A stretch of 64,000 bases of DNA from Shewanella algidipiscicola (GTDB taxonomy: Bacteria > Pseudomonadota > Gammaproteobacteria > Enterobacterales > Shewanellaceae). This document shows positions 1 through 8,630 of this stretch, piece after piece. The translations under genes and the position numbers were made by a program. The DNA is taken from positions 1-64,000 of the forward strand of contig NZ_QPQT01000016.1 of the NCBI RefSeq assembly GCF_003605125.1, given 5' to 3'. The notes beneath the pieces were generated by a model. It had not been told where the DNA came from, searched no databases, and saw only the letters and a list, made by a program, of their open reading frames with translations. The stretch's first letter is position 1. Each line of letters opens with the position of its first letter.

Positions 1-76
1 GTCCCATTCGTCTAGAGGCCTAGGACACCGCCCTTTCACGGCGGTAACAGGGGTTCGAATCCCCTATGGGATACCA
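1..76 (+). tRNA. tRNA-Glu (anticodon TTC)
   Basis: A complete cloverleaf begins at the first base. The 7-bp acceptor stem (GTCCCAT with ATGGGAT, first pair G-U), the GGTTCGAATCC T-arm and the encoded CCA at 74-76 are all present. The anticodon loop CTTTCAC gives TTC at 35-37. It differs from Escherichia coli tRNA-Glu in only a few positions. The promoter of the cluster lies outside the window. Confidence 0.97.
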
Positions 77-182
77 CTTTTTGAGTGGTTGACTAACAAG
101 TTGACGATTCGATAGCGTTGAAGCGATAGCCTACTGGCTTTAACGAGTATTCACTCGGTACAGAGTATAAGGTGCCAACAGT

Positions 183-258
183 GTCCCATTCGTCTAGAGG
201 CCTAGGACACCGCCCTTTCACGGCGGTAACAGGGGTTCGAATCCCCTATGGGATACCA
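183..258 (+). tRNA. tRNA-Glu (anticodon TTC), second copy
   Basis: This gene is identical in sequence to the copy at 1-76, including the encoded CCA at 256-258. The 106-base spacer between the copies shows no terminator, so both copies and the tRNA-Ala that follows are probably one transcript. Confidence 0.97.
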
Positions 259-310
259 CTATTTAACCTTTTGTGTTATCTATGGTTTTCATATATAGTA
301 ACGTGAATTT

Positions 311-386
311 GGGGCCTTAGCTCAGCTGGGAGAGCGCAACACTGGCAGTGTTGAGGTCAGCGGTTCGATCCCGCTAGGCTCCACCA
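311..386 (+). tRNA. tRNA-Ala (anticodon GGC)
   Basis: Acceptor stem GGGGCCT pairs with AGGCTCC (one G-U pair), followed by discriminator A and CCA at 384-386. The anticodon loop around 342-348 gives GGC at 344-346. It is the last tRNA before a clear terminator, so it closes the Glu-Glu-Ala cluster. Confidence 0.97.
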
Positions 387-410
387 AATCAACGTCTTGT
401 ACGTTGGAAG

Positions 411-437
411 AAACCACCTTAATTGGTGGTTTTTTTT
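411..437 (+). terminator. Rho-independent terminator of the tRNA cluster
   Basis: Stem AAACCACC (411-418) pairs with GGTGGTTT (425-432) around a 6-base loop and runs into eight or more T. It lies 25 bases after tRNA-Ala. Confidence 0.9.
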
Positions 438-825
438 CGCCTAAATTTTTGATTCAGACGTCATGGGCCACTATGCCTGACTCGACTCTCTGACTCTCTG
501 ACTCTCTGACTCTCTGACTCTCGACGTCTTGACCGATTCTCTGGTATTTTTATGTCTTCAGCTAATGTCCGTGATGACACTCTCCTAATTTCAGCTAAAC
601 CCATTGGCCATATCAGCTTGTTAGCGACCAACGCTGATCTCTGGTGCGCGTCACCTACTGATAGCTAATGAGCCTATTGAGATAGTATCTACTGAGTTCT
701 CGTTTATTCAGATAGTGGTGATTCAGGATTCGGATAGTGGCGATGATAACCCAAGTGCCAAGCGGTATTTCCGACTCTAGAGAGTAGACAGTGCAGAGAA
801 GGGTAACTCATTAATCCTAAAGCAT
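438..825. other. gene-free spacer between tRNA cluster and ABC exporter
   Basis: About 390 bases without a supportable gene. The only structure seen is the short tandem array at 484-522. The spacer separates the tRNA terminator from the minus-strand exporter terminator. Confidence 0.6.
484..522. repeat. 8-bp tandem repeat (GACTCTCT), about 4.9 units
   Basis: Four perfect consecutive copies of GACTCTCT start at 484, 492, 500 and 508, followed by a partial fifth (GACTCTC, 516-522). The flanks carry related decayed pieces. It is non-coding and has the form of a simple-sequence repeat able to change length by slippage. Confidence 0.95.
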
Positions 826-863
826 AAAAAAAGCCTCTTTGCTGGGTATGTAGGCAAAGAGGC
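826..863 (-). terminator. terminator of the ABC exporter gene
   Basis: Read on the minus strand, GCCTCTTTGC (863-854) pairs with GCAAAGAGGC (842-833) and is followed by a seven-base T run (832-826). It lies 31 bases beyond the exporter stop codon. Confidence 0.88.
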
Positions 864-893
864 GGGTGTTGAGGTTAAGATTAACGTGTAGGC

Positions 894-2723
894 TTAATCT
901 ATGCCTAAGAAGCCGCCAGTTTGATGTGCCCAAAGCTGGGCGTAAATGCCGCCTTGGGCGATCAATGCTTGGTGTGTACCTTGTTCAACAATTTTGCCTT
1001 GATCCAGTACGATAAGCCGGTCCATCGCGGCAATCGTTGACAGGCGATGAGCGATGGCGATAACGGTTTTGCCTTCCATCAGCTGATATAAACTCTCCTG
1101 AATCGCCGCTTCAATTTCGGAGTCTAATGCCGATGTGGCCTCGTCGAGCAGTAAGATAGGTGCATTTTTGAGTAATACTCTTGCAATTGCGATCCGTTGG
1201 CGTTGACCACCAGAGAGTTTGACCCCGCGCTCGCCGACCTGAGCATCCAATCCATGATTACCTTCAGGATCGCTTAATTCATTAATAAAGTCATAGGCCT
1301 GTGCCTGCCTGATGGCATTGTCTAACTCCTCTTCTGTGGCATCTGGCTTACCGTAGCGAATATTGTCACGGATAGAGCGATGCAGCAGGGAGGTGTCTTG
1401 AGTCACCATACCAATATTTGAACGCAGCGAGTCTTGTGTCACCAATCTGATGTCCTGATCGTCAATGGTAATCGTGCCTTTTTCGACATCATGAAAGCGC
1501 ATCAATAGGTTAACTAGGGTCGATTTCCCCGCACCTGAGCGACCCACTAAGCCAACTTTTTCACCGGCTTTGATGTTGAGGTTTAGCGCATCGATAACGC
1601 CGCTCTTTTCGCCATAATGAAAACTGACGTTGTCAAAATCGATTTTGCCTTCGCGCACCGCTAATTTGCTGGCTTTTTCACTGTCTTCAATGTCTGTGGG
1701 CTTGGCCAAGGTGTTCATGCCATCGGCGACGGTACCGATATTTTCAAACAGTGAGCTAATTTCCCACATGATCCACTGCGACATGCCGTTTAAACGCAGG
1801 GATAAACTCACCGCTACAGCAATCGCGCCGATGGTGATGGCATTGTCACGCCACAGCCAAATAGAGACGGCGGCAATGGTAAAGGCCAGCAGGTAGTTAA
1901 TTACCTGCACGCTTACGTTAATGCCTGTAACTAAGCGCATTTGCCTATAAACCGTGTCGAGAAAGCCTGTCATGCTCTCTTTGGCATATTGCGCTTCTTG
2001 CTGCGTATGGGAAAACAGTTTCACTGTGGCGATATTGGTATAACTATCGACAATACGTCCTGTCATAGTTGAACGTGCATCAGCCTGTTCTGTCGACACT
2101 TTTTTTAGTTTTGGTAAGAAATAGATCTGCAGACCAATATACAAACCTAACCAGACTAGCATGGGTAACATTAACCGATAATCGGCATCGGCGATGATCA
2201 CCAGCATCGACAAAAAATAAACCAAGATATACACCAGTACATCCAGTAATTTGGTGACGGTTTCACGTACGGCCAGTGACGTTTGCATCACTTTAGTGGC
2301 GATACGCCCGGCAAAGTCATTTTGATAAAAGGACACGCTTTGTTTGAGCAGATATCGATGGGCTAACCAACGAATTGACATAGGGTAGTTACCCAGTAGG
2401 CCTTGATATACGACTAACGCATGCAGCAATACTAAGGCGGGAATGACCACCAAAACCAGCACTGACATCATCAGCAGCTTGCCACCTTGCTGTTCAAACA
2501 AGGTCGCGGGATCGTGGCTAGACAATAAATCCACTAAATCCCCCATAAAGGCGAAGAGTGAGACTTCTAATATGGCTAAGGCGGCAGTTAAAATCGACAT
2601 CAATACTAAGGGGATTTCAAACCCTTTGGTGTAATGCCGGCAAAAAGCGTAAATCCCCCTTGGCGGTTGTTGAGGCTCCTCATCGGGTAAAGCGTTAACC
2701 CAAGATTCAAATAACTTAAACAT
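894..2723 (-). CDS. ABC exporter, fused permease and ATPase
   Basis: A 609-residue half-transporter with an N-terminal six-helix type I exporter membrane domain (roughly residues 35-330) and a C-terminal nucleotide-binding domain. Visible motifs are Walker A GRSGAGKS, signature LSGGQRQR, Walker B ILLLDEAT with D-loop SALD, and the switch histidine in AHRLST. It would act as a homodimer or heterodimer in the inner membrane. The substrate cannot be told from sequence; lipid/drug exporters of the MsbA/MdlB type are the nearest broad group. I chose the ATG at 2723 (MFKLFESW), which has AAGGA just upstream, over the in-frame start 48 bases earlier. It is monocistronic, with its own terminator. Confidence 0.9.
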   Translation of the reverse strand: MFKLFESWVNALPDEEPQQPPRGIYAFCRHYTKGFEIPLVLMSILTAALAILEVSLFAFMGDLVDLLSSHDPATLFEQQGGKLLMMSVLVLVVIPALVLLHALVVYQGLLGNYPMSIRWLAHRYLLKQSVSFYQNDFAGRIATKVMQTSLAVRETVTKLLDVLVYILVYFLSMLVIIADADYRLMLPMLVWLGLYIGLQIYFLPKLKKVSTEQADARSTMTGRIVDSYTNIATVKLFSHTQQEAQYAKESMTGFLDTVYRQMRLVTGINVSVQVINYLLAFTIAAVSIWLWRDNAITIGAIAVAVSLSLRLNGMSQWIMWEISSLFENIGTVADGMNTLAKPTDIEDSEKASKLAVREGKIDFDNVSFHYGEKSGVIDALNLNIKAGEKVGLVGRSGAGKSTLVNLLMRFHDVEKGTITIDDQDIRLVTQDSLRSNIGMVTQDTSLLHRSIRDNIRYGKPDATEEELDNAIRQAQAYDFINELSDPEGNHGLDAQVGERGVKLSGGQRQRIAIARVLLKNAPILLLDEATSALDSEIEAAIQESLYQLMEGKTVIAIAHRLSTIAAMDRLIVLDQGKIVEQGTHQALIAQGGIYAQLWAHQTGGFLGID

Positions 2724-2997
2724 TAAAGTCCTTATAGACTGAGAATGAGTGATAATTTTTATGAATATCACATATTACCAGAAGCTTAATCATTAATGTC
2801 TATCAAGAGTTAACTAAAACGGATCTATTCAATAGGACTAGTCGATAGGCTAGGGGAATGCCAGAGGGCTTGTGCATATCATGGTGGTGTTTTGCTTAGT
2901 GGTATTAGGTTGAGCGCCGTTTTCCGCTAGTATCAGGTTACGGCTTGGATTAGAGTTGGCTTAATCCAACCGATGATAGTGCGGAGCTGTATCTTCA

Positions 2998-4497
2998 ATG
3001 ACTAATGATAACCGAATGACAACTGAAAGCTTTCGCCGCGCCCGGTTGTCGCGCGATCGGCGTTTTGATGGTCTTTTTTTCGTCGGGGTGTTCTCTACTC
3101 GGATCTATTGCAGGCCTATTTGCCCTGCTGTGGCAGCGAAAGAGCACAATGTGCGTTATTTCGATACCGCTGTGGCAGCCGCTAATGAAGGGTTAAGGCC
3201 CTGTTTGCGCTGTCGTCCCGATAGTGCACCTCAATCGAACCCATGGATAGGGACGCAAACCACGGTAAATCGCGCGGTGGCACTTATTAACAACGGCATA
3301 TTATCGGGGCCAACAGCCATATCCATCGCAGCGTTTGCCGATAAATTAGGGATCAGCAGTCGACATCTTCGTGAGCTGTTTCAGCGTCATTTAGGCGTCT
3401 CACCAAAACAATATGCCCAGTATCAGCAGCTGATGTTTGCCAAACAGCTGCTGCACCAATCTGCTATGCCTATTACCGATATTGCTTTTGCGTCCGGCTT
3501 TAATAGTGTTCGGCGTTTCAATGAATTATTTCAACAACAGTTGCAACTTACGCCGAGTGCGATACGTAAAAATCATCACGCCGCGGTGGGGTTAACGTCT
3601 GATTCGACAAGTCTTCATTTACGGCTTTTTTATCGGCCACCTTTTAATTGGCAGCATCAACGGGAGTTTTATCGTCTTCGAGCGGTAAATGAGATGGAGT
3701 GGGTGGGTGAGAACCACTATGGTCGCAGTTTTCAATTAAATGGGGGGTATGGTTATGTTGAGGCGACCCATTGTGAAGCGTCCTGTAGTTTCAAGCTTAA
3801 GGTTGTGATGAGTAGTGCAGATGATCTTGTTCATTTACAGGCTGTAGTTTGTAATATGCGCAGGATGCTCGATTTAGATGCCGATCTGATTGAAGTCGAG
3901 AGCCGGCTTGCGGCGCTGGGGGATTATTTGCCCACAATCAATAGTGGTGTTCGGATACCCGGAGTGTGGTCACCATTTGAGGCGGCGTGTCGGGCAGTGC
4001 TGGGACAACAGGTGAGTGTGCTGCAATCGGTAATGCTATTGCAGGCATTAGTGGATCATTATGGTGAGACGGTGATAATTGAGGGGTGTCGGTTGAGACT
4101 CTTTCCTACTGCCGAAGTCATCGCTGGTGCATCGCTCGATTGTCTCAAGGTGCCCAGAGCAAGAAAGGCAGCATTAAAGGCGTTAGCACTGTTTATTCAA
4201 CATCATCCCCATGCTTCAGTTGATGAGTGGTTGTCAATTAAGGGAATAGGGCCTTGGACGGTCGATTATGTGCGCCTAAGAGGCTTAAGTTTACCGGACA
4301 TCTTATTATCCAGTGATCTCGTTGTGAGGCATCAGCTGCTTGCCAATTTGTCTAAAGCTGGAAATGCTGAGCATCTCGATGATACCGCCACTAAAGGTGA
4401 ACAACAGCGATATTATTCAGCGCAAACTGAGTGTCTTAGCAGCCAAATTTCACCTTGGGGCAGTTATTTAACGTTTCAATTATGGAGCCAACAATGA
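2998..4497 (+). CDS. Ada-type sensor fused to 3-methyladenine DNA glycosylase II (AlkA)
   Basis: A 499-residue fusion. The N-terminal Ada zinc/phosphotriester domain keeps the four cysteines (CRPIC and CLRC pairs, about residues 38-72). An AraC-type helix-turn-helix follows (about 95-195), then an AlkA N-terminal domain and a helix-hairpin-helix glycosylase core (about 300-455) with IKGIGPWTVDY and a downstream Asp (SSDLVV) in the position of the catalytic AlkA aspartate. By family knowledge the Ada part accepts methyl groups from phosphotriesters and then activates transcription, while AlkA excises alkylated purines. The Ada O6-methyltransferase half is absent but is supplied by the next gene, with which it overlaps (ATGA). 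GGAG lies 14 bases before the chosen ATG, rather far; an ATG at 3016 is possible. Confidence 0.9.
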   Translation: MTNDNRMTTESFRRARLSRDRRFDGLFFVGVFSTRIYCRPICPAVAAKEHNVRYFDTAVAAANEGLRPCLRCRPDSAPQSNPWIGTQTTVNRAVALINNGILSGPTAISIAAFADKLGISSRHLRELFQRHLGVSPKQYAQYQQLMFAKQLLHQSAMPITDIAFASGFNSVRRFNELFQQQLQLTPSAIRKNHHAAVGLTSDSTSLHLRLFYRPPFNWQHQREFYRLRAVNEMEWVGENHYGRSFQLNGGYGYVEATHCEASCSFKLKVVMSSADDLVHLQAVVCNMRRMLDLDADLIEVESRLAALGDYLPTINSGVRIPGVWSPFEAACRAVLGQQVSVLQSVMLLQALVDHYGETVIIEGCRLRLFPTAEVIAGASLDCLKVPRARKAALKALALFIQHHPHASVDEWLSIKGIGPWTVDYVRLRGLSLPDILLSSDLVVRHQLLANLSKAGNAEHLDDTATKGEQQRYYSAQTECLSSQISPWGSYLTFQLWSQQ

Positions 4498-5078
4498 GCC
4501 TAGCTTGTGTTAAACACTATCGAGCGATGTCGAGAAACGATGGTGAAGTCAATTTTATGCCGATAGCAAAACAAACCATCACCACTGACATGGGTCATAT
4601 TGTCATCGCCGCCAATCGATTTGGCCTTTCTGATTTAACCTTTAAGCCGCGTGAGACCGATAGCTGGGCCGCAAGAGATATCGCCTTAATTGCCGCTACA
4701 GATGCTGACAAGCAGCTGGCCAATGAGCATTTACAGAAAGCCAAGAGCGAGATAGAGCAATACCTCTTAGGCAAGCTTACTGGGTTTACCGTGCCGTTAG
4801 CCCCAGTTGGCACTGTGTTTCAGCATCAGGTTTGGCAAGCCTTGTTAACCCAGCCCTACGGAAAATCATGTAGTTATAGCGATATAGCCCATGTGATTGA
4901 TAATCCCAACGCGGTGAGGGCGGTGGGCAGCGCTAACGGCGCGAATCACATTGCGATTATTATTCCCTGTCATCGAATCATAGGAAAAAGCGGTACCTTA
5001 ACGGGTTACGCTTATGGCCTTGAGATAAAGCAGCAACTATTGACCCTAGAGCGCGGTGGTGTAGCTGGTAAATTGTAA
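4494..5078 (+). CDS. ogt: methylated-DNA--protein-cysteine methyltransferase
   Basis: A 194-residue Ogt/MGMT-type protein that removes methyl groups from O6-methylguanine by transfer to its own cysteine. The active-site motif IIPCHR is present near residue 160, followed by GKSGTLTGYAYG, and the DNA-binding helix region FQHQVWQAL precedes it. I chose the ATG at 4494: it overlaps the upstream stop as ATGA and has GGAG six bases before it. An in-frame start at 4455 would lie inside the upstream gene with no ribosome site. Overlap with the Ada/AlkA gene implies one alkylation-repair operon. Confidence 0.92.
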   Translation: MSLACVKHYRAMSRNDGEVNFMPIAKQTITTDMGHIVIAANRFGLSDLTFKPRETDSWAARDIALIAATDADKQLANEHLQKAKSEIEQYLLGKLTGFTVPLAPVGTVFQHQVWQALLTQPYGKSCSYSDIAHVIDNPNAVRAVGSANGANHIAIIIPCHRIIGKSGTLTGYAYGLEIKQQLLTLERGGVAGKL

Positions 5079-5092
5079 GCTTTCTGGATGCT

Positions 5093-5120
5093 TTTACAGT
5101 ACAATATTGGGCTATATAAT
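5093..5120 (+). promoter_or_regulatory. sigma-70 promoter of the DEAD-box helicase gene
   Basis: TTTACA (5093-5098), a 16-base spacer and a perfect TATAAT (5115-5120). The expected start site near 5127 leaves a leader of about 15 bases before the ATG at 5142, so the in-frame ATG at 5088 would lie upstream of the transcript. Confidence 0.75.
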
Positions 5121-5141
5121 ATTTTGGCACCCTGTTTAGTT

Positions 5142-6440
5142 ATGACCTCAGAAAACCGTTCCGTTACTGGCACCACCAGCCCTATCACTTTTAGCCAGCT
5201 TAATCTTAATGAAACACTGCTAGCACGCTTGCACGCGTTGGGTTACACCCAGCCCACAGCCGTGCAGCAGCAGGCTATTCCTGTAGTGCTAGCGGGGGGG
5301 GATCTCTTAGCGGGTGCCAATACTGGTTCGGGTAAGACGGCCGCTTTTGCGCTGCCTTTACTGCAAAAACTCAGCGGCCAAGGGGTCAGCGGTGGCAATT
5401 ATGTTAGTGCGTTAGTCTTAGTGCCCACGCGTGAGCTGGCCCAGCAGGTTGCCGACAGCTTTATCAGTTATGGCGCTGGGCTCGCGCCTAAGGCGAAAGT
5501 ATTGGCTGTCTATGGCGGCGTATCGGTTAATACCCAGATGCTGGCCCTACGTGGTGGCGCTGACGTATTAGTTGCGACGCCAGGGCGACTACTCGACTTA
5601 GTGTCTAGCAACGCAATAAAGCTAAGTAAGGTACAGACTTTAGTACTCGATGAAGCCGATCGCATGTTAAACCTAGGCTTTGACGACGAACTTAAGCAGA
5701 TCTTAGCCCTGTTACCCAAGCGTAAGCAGACCTTGCTGTTTTCGGCGACGTTTCCTGAAGAGGTGCGCGAGCTTACCACGGCGCTATTAGAGCAACCGGT
5801 TGAGATCCAGCTGCAAGATGATGAGCCGCAAACCATCAGTCAACGTGTATTTACTGTCAATCGTGAGCGTAAAACCGCATTACTAGCTGAATTAATTAAG
5901 ACCCATGCCTGGTCACAGGTGCTGGTATTTGCCAGCGCTAAAAATAGTTGTAATCGAGTGGCGCAGAAACTGGCTAAACAAGGTATTACGGCCGAGGTTT
6001 TTCATAGCGATAAAGCGCAAGGGACACGAACTCGTCTGCTGGAGGCTTTTAAGCGTGCAGAAGTGACGGTACTTATCGCGACCGATATTGCCGCCCGTGG
6101 TATCGATATCGAAAAATTACCTGTGGTGATCAACTATGAACTGCCGAGAAGTCCAGCCGATTATATGCATCGTATTGGACGCAGTGGTCGAGCAGGCGAG
6201 GCTGGTGAAGCGATTTCGCTGATAAGCCATGAAGACTATCATCACTTCTCTGTCATAGAGAAAAAGAACAAGATTCGCTTACCTAGAGAGCAATATCCAG
6301 GTTTCGAAGCCGACGAACAGGTGCCAGAGGAGCTCCTCTCTCGAATGGACAAACCAATGGCTAAACCTGCGGGAACCGGTAAAAAAAAGCGTAAAAAGTT
6401 ACCTAAGATCAATGAACAACTATGGAGCAATAAGCCATAG
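5142..6440 (+). CDS. DEAD-box ATP-dependent RNA helicase (RhlE-like)
   Basis: A 432-residue helicase with the motifs in order: Q-motif with PTAVQQQAIP, motif I ANTGSGKT, Ia PTRELAQQ, Ib TPGR, II DEAD, III SAT, motif V region TDIAARGIDI and VI HRIGRSGRAG. The C-terminal tail is lysine-rich (KKKRKKLPK), as in RNA-binding tails of the RhlE/SrmB group. It should unwind short RNA duplexes in ribosome assembly or RNA decay. The start was set at 5142 because a strong promoter overlaps the longer reading. The exact subfamily is not certain, so no symbol is given. Confidence 0.92.
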   Translation: MTSENRSVTGTTSPITFSQLNLNETLLARLHALGYTQPTAVQQQAIPVVLAGGDLLAGANTGSGKTAAFALPLLQKLSGQGVSGGNYVSALVLVPTRELAQQVADSFISYGAGLAPKAKVLAVYGGVSVNTQMLALRGGADVLVATPGRLLDLVSSNAIKLSKVQTLVLDEADRMLNLGFDDELKQILALLPKRKQTLLFSATFPEEVRELTTALLEQPVEIQLQDDEPQTISQRVFTVNRERKTALLAELIKTHAWSQVLVFASAKNSCNRVAQKLAKQGITAEVFHSDKAQGTRTRLLEAFKRAEVTVLIATDIAARGIDIEKLPVVINYELPRSPADYMHRIGRSGRAGEAGEAISLISHEDYHHFSVIEKKNKIRLPREQYPGFEADEQVPEELLSRMDKPMAKPAGTGKKKRKKLPKINEQLWSNKP

Positions 6441-6483
6441 TGAGTATTCGTTTTCTGTTAATGAGTAGATAAAAGGAAGGGTT

Positions 6484-6954
6484 ATGCAGCACCTTTTTTG
6501 GTTGGTAGAAGGACGAATCGCGGGTCGATGTGGCCCCAATAAGGAAAACTGGGACATTAACGAGTTAAAACAAGGTGGTATCGGCGCCGTGTTATCGGTT
6601 AATGGCGGTGAGATGTGCGATCCTGAAGTGTTTGAAGATCACGACCTGCGTTATGCCTGCATTCCTTTTTCGCGTAATGTCCCTCCGCTAGCGGGGGATG
6701 TTGAACTATGTGCCGAGCAGTTACCTAAAGCGCTGGCGTTTATTCAACAGTGTGAAGCCGACGATATTGCCGTGCTTATTCATTGCCGCTCGGGTAAAGA
6801 TCGCACCGCGTTATTGATGGCTTATTATTTAATGAGTAATGGGGCCGCGCCGTTACATGCGGTGAGTCAAGTGCGGGCTATTCGTGATATTGCTTTTAGT
6901 GCTGAAGGCTGGGATCAGTTCGCATTTGATGTGCTATATGCTTTACAAGATTGA
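6484..6954 (+). CDS. dual-specificity / tyrosine phosphatase-like protein
   Basis: A 156-residue protein with the cysteine phosphatase loop HCRSGKDRT (CX5R) near residue 102 and an upstream DHDLRYACIPFSRN segment that fits the general-acid loop region. AGGAAGG sits at the right distance before the ATG. It follows the helicase gene by 43 bases without a visible terminator and could be cotranscribed. The substrate (protein, nucleotide or phosphoinositide-like) cannot be told from the sequence. Confidence 0.82.
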   Translation: MQHLFWLVEGRIAGRCGPNKENWDINELKQGGIGAVLSVNGGEMCDPEVFEDHDLRYACIPFSRNVPPLAGDVELCAEQLPKALAFIQQCEADDIAVLIHCRSGKDRTALLMAYYLMSNGAAPLHAVSQVRAIRDIAFSAEGWDQFAFDVLYALQD

Positions 6955-7015
6955 CCTCTATAGCCTATGTTAATCAGTAGGCTATTGATCTTATCATCTG
7001 ACAGTATGGCGGCTT

Positions 7016-8536
7016 ATGTTGAACAAGATTTTGCTTAATACACTACTAGCAACTTGTTTTTTTGCCTTAGTGGCTTGTTCATCTAGCCTACCTGAAGTGG
7101 CTAAGACGCCGAGTTATAAATTGGCCCCCCCAACCGATTCATCCCTCTATCAGTATCTACAAGGTTCATTAGTACAGCATCCTGATAAAACGGGCGTACT
7201 GCCGTTAGGATCAGGTGTTGATGCGTTTCTTGCGCGTTTAGCCATAGTGCATGCTGCGCGGCGTAGTATTGATTTGCAATACTATATTTATCGCGCCGAT
7301 GAGACAGGCCGCATGCTGGTGTGGTATCTCATTGATGCCGCCGACAGAGGGGTTCGGATTCGATTGTTGCTCGATGATTTGACGACTAAAACCCTCGATG
7401 AAGGCTTGATGATCTTGGCCAGTCATCCCAATATTGAAGTGCGCTTGTTTAATCCCAGTTATGAGAGAACATTTCGAAATTTAGCCATGATAACTGGTTT
7501 CTCTCGTCTTAATCATCGCATGCACAATAAGTCTCTAACTGTGGATAACCTCATTACCATTGTCGGTGGGCGTAATATTGGTAATGAATACTTTTCAAAA
7601 AATAAAGAAGTTGATTTTGGTGATTTCGACCTACTCACCATAGGTAAGGCAGTCGATAAAGTCTCAGATCAGTTTGATTTATATTGGAATGCCCCTGTGG
7701 TGCATGATATCGCCAGCTTAACTGAGCCGGTGACTGCAAGCATGGTTGCCAAGGCTCAGGCTAATATGGCGCAGCGGCAAGCACAATTTGAAGGCGATGA
7801 ATTTTTAGAGCGCCTTGAGTTTAGTGAGTTATTAAATAAGATCCGTACAACGCAAATGGCATGGTTTTGGGGGGAGGCTGAAGTGATTTATGACCCTCCC
7901 GAAAAAGCCATTGGCGCTCAACAAGATCAATGGTTATTGTCCGATCTGGGGCGCTTTTTAGCCAAAGCTAAACAGCAAGTGCTGTTAATTTCCCCCTATT
8001 TTGTGCCCACAAAGTCAGGCTCAGAAGCCTTAATCGCGGCGGTAAAAAACGGGGTAAAAGTCACCGTAGTGACCAATAGCCTGGCCGCAACAGATGTATT
8101 GGCGGTTCATGCGGGTTATCAGCGCTATCGACAATTGTTACTGGAAAACGGTGTGACTATTTATGAAATGAAAGTAGATGTTAATCACCGGCCTTCGGCG
8201 TGGAAGGGCAGTTCACGCTCCAGTCTACATGCAAAGACTTTCGTACTTGATGCCCATGCTGTGTTTGTTGGATCATTTAATTTCGATCCCCGTTCGGCGT
8301 GGATCAATACCGAGCTGGGTCTTATTTTCTACGATGAAGTATTTGCCTCATTAATATTATCCGGTATCGACAATAACTTACGTGAAAATGCTTACCGTGT
8401 TGGAGTTGAAGAGGGCGAGTTAGTTTGGTTTGATGATAGTCAATCTACCACTTATTACAGCGAACCCGATGCCAGTTTTTGGCGAAAACTCATGGCCGAT
8501 TTGATTGGATTACTGCCGATAGAATCACAGTTATAG
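7016..8536 (+). CDS. phospholipase D-family lipoprotein (cardiolipin synthase C-like)
   Basis: A 506-residue protein with a lipoprotein signal peptide ending LVAC (Cys about 21) and two HKD active-site motifs: HNKSLTVD with GGRNIGNEY about residue 170, and HAKTFVLD with GSFNFDPRS about residue 405. Two HKD motifs in one chain form a complete phospholipase D-type active site. Length and layout resemble ClsC/YmdC, which makes cardiolipin from phosphatidylglycerol and phosphatidylethanolamine, but hydrolase activity cannot be excluded. Acylation would anchor it on the periplasmic side of a membrane. Confidence 0.88.
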   Translation: MLNKILLNTLLATCFFALVACSSSLPEVAKTPSYKLAPPTDSSLYQYLQGSLVQHPDKTGVLPLGSGVDAFLARLAIVHAARRSIDLQYYIYRADETGRMLVWYLIDAADRGVRIRLLLDDLTTKTLDEGLMILASHPNIEVRLFNPSYERTFRNLAMITGFSRLNHRMHNKSLTVDNLITIVGGRNIGNEYFSKNKEVDFGDFDLLTIGKAVDKVSDQFDLYWNAPVVHDIASLTEPVTASMVAKAQANMAQRQAQFEGDEFLERLEFSELLNKIRTTQMAWFWGEAEVIYDPPEKAIGAQQDQWLLSDLGRFLAKAKQQVLLISPYFVPTKSGSEALIAAVKNGVKVTVVTNSLAATDVLAVHAGYQRYRQLLLENGVTIYEMKVDVNHRPSAWKGSSRSSLHAKTFVLDAHAVFVGSFNFDPRSAWINTELGLIFYDEVFASLILSGIDNNLRENAYRVGVEEGELVWFDDSQSTTYYSEPDASFWRKLMADLIGLLPIESQL

Positions 8537-8630
8537 AGGTCAAATTATTGCTGATTGAACATCGTCAATAGTGGGGAGGTGTGGTAGTGTACGCTCATAA
8601 AAATGGCTCATATCTAGATGTCGGTAAATT

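Noticed and set aside
484..522. CRISPR array
   Set aside because: Units are eight bases in direct contact with no spacers; no cas genes are in the window.
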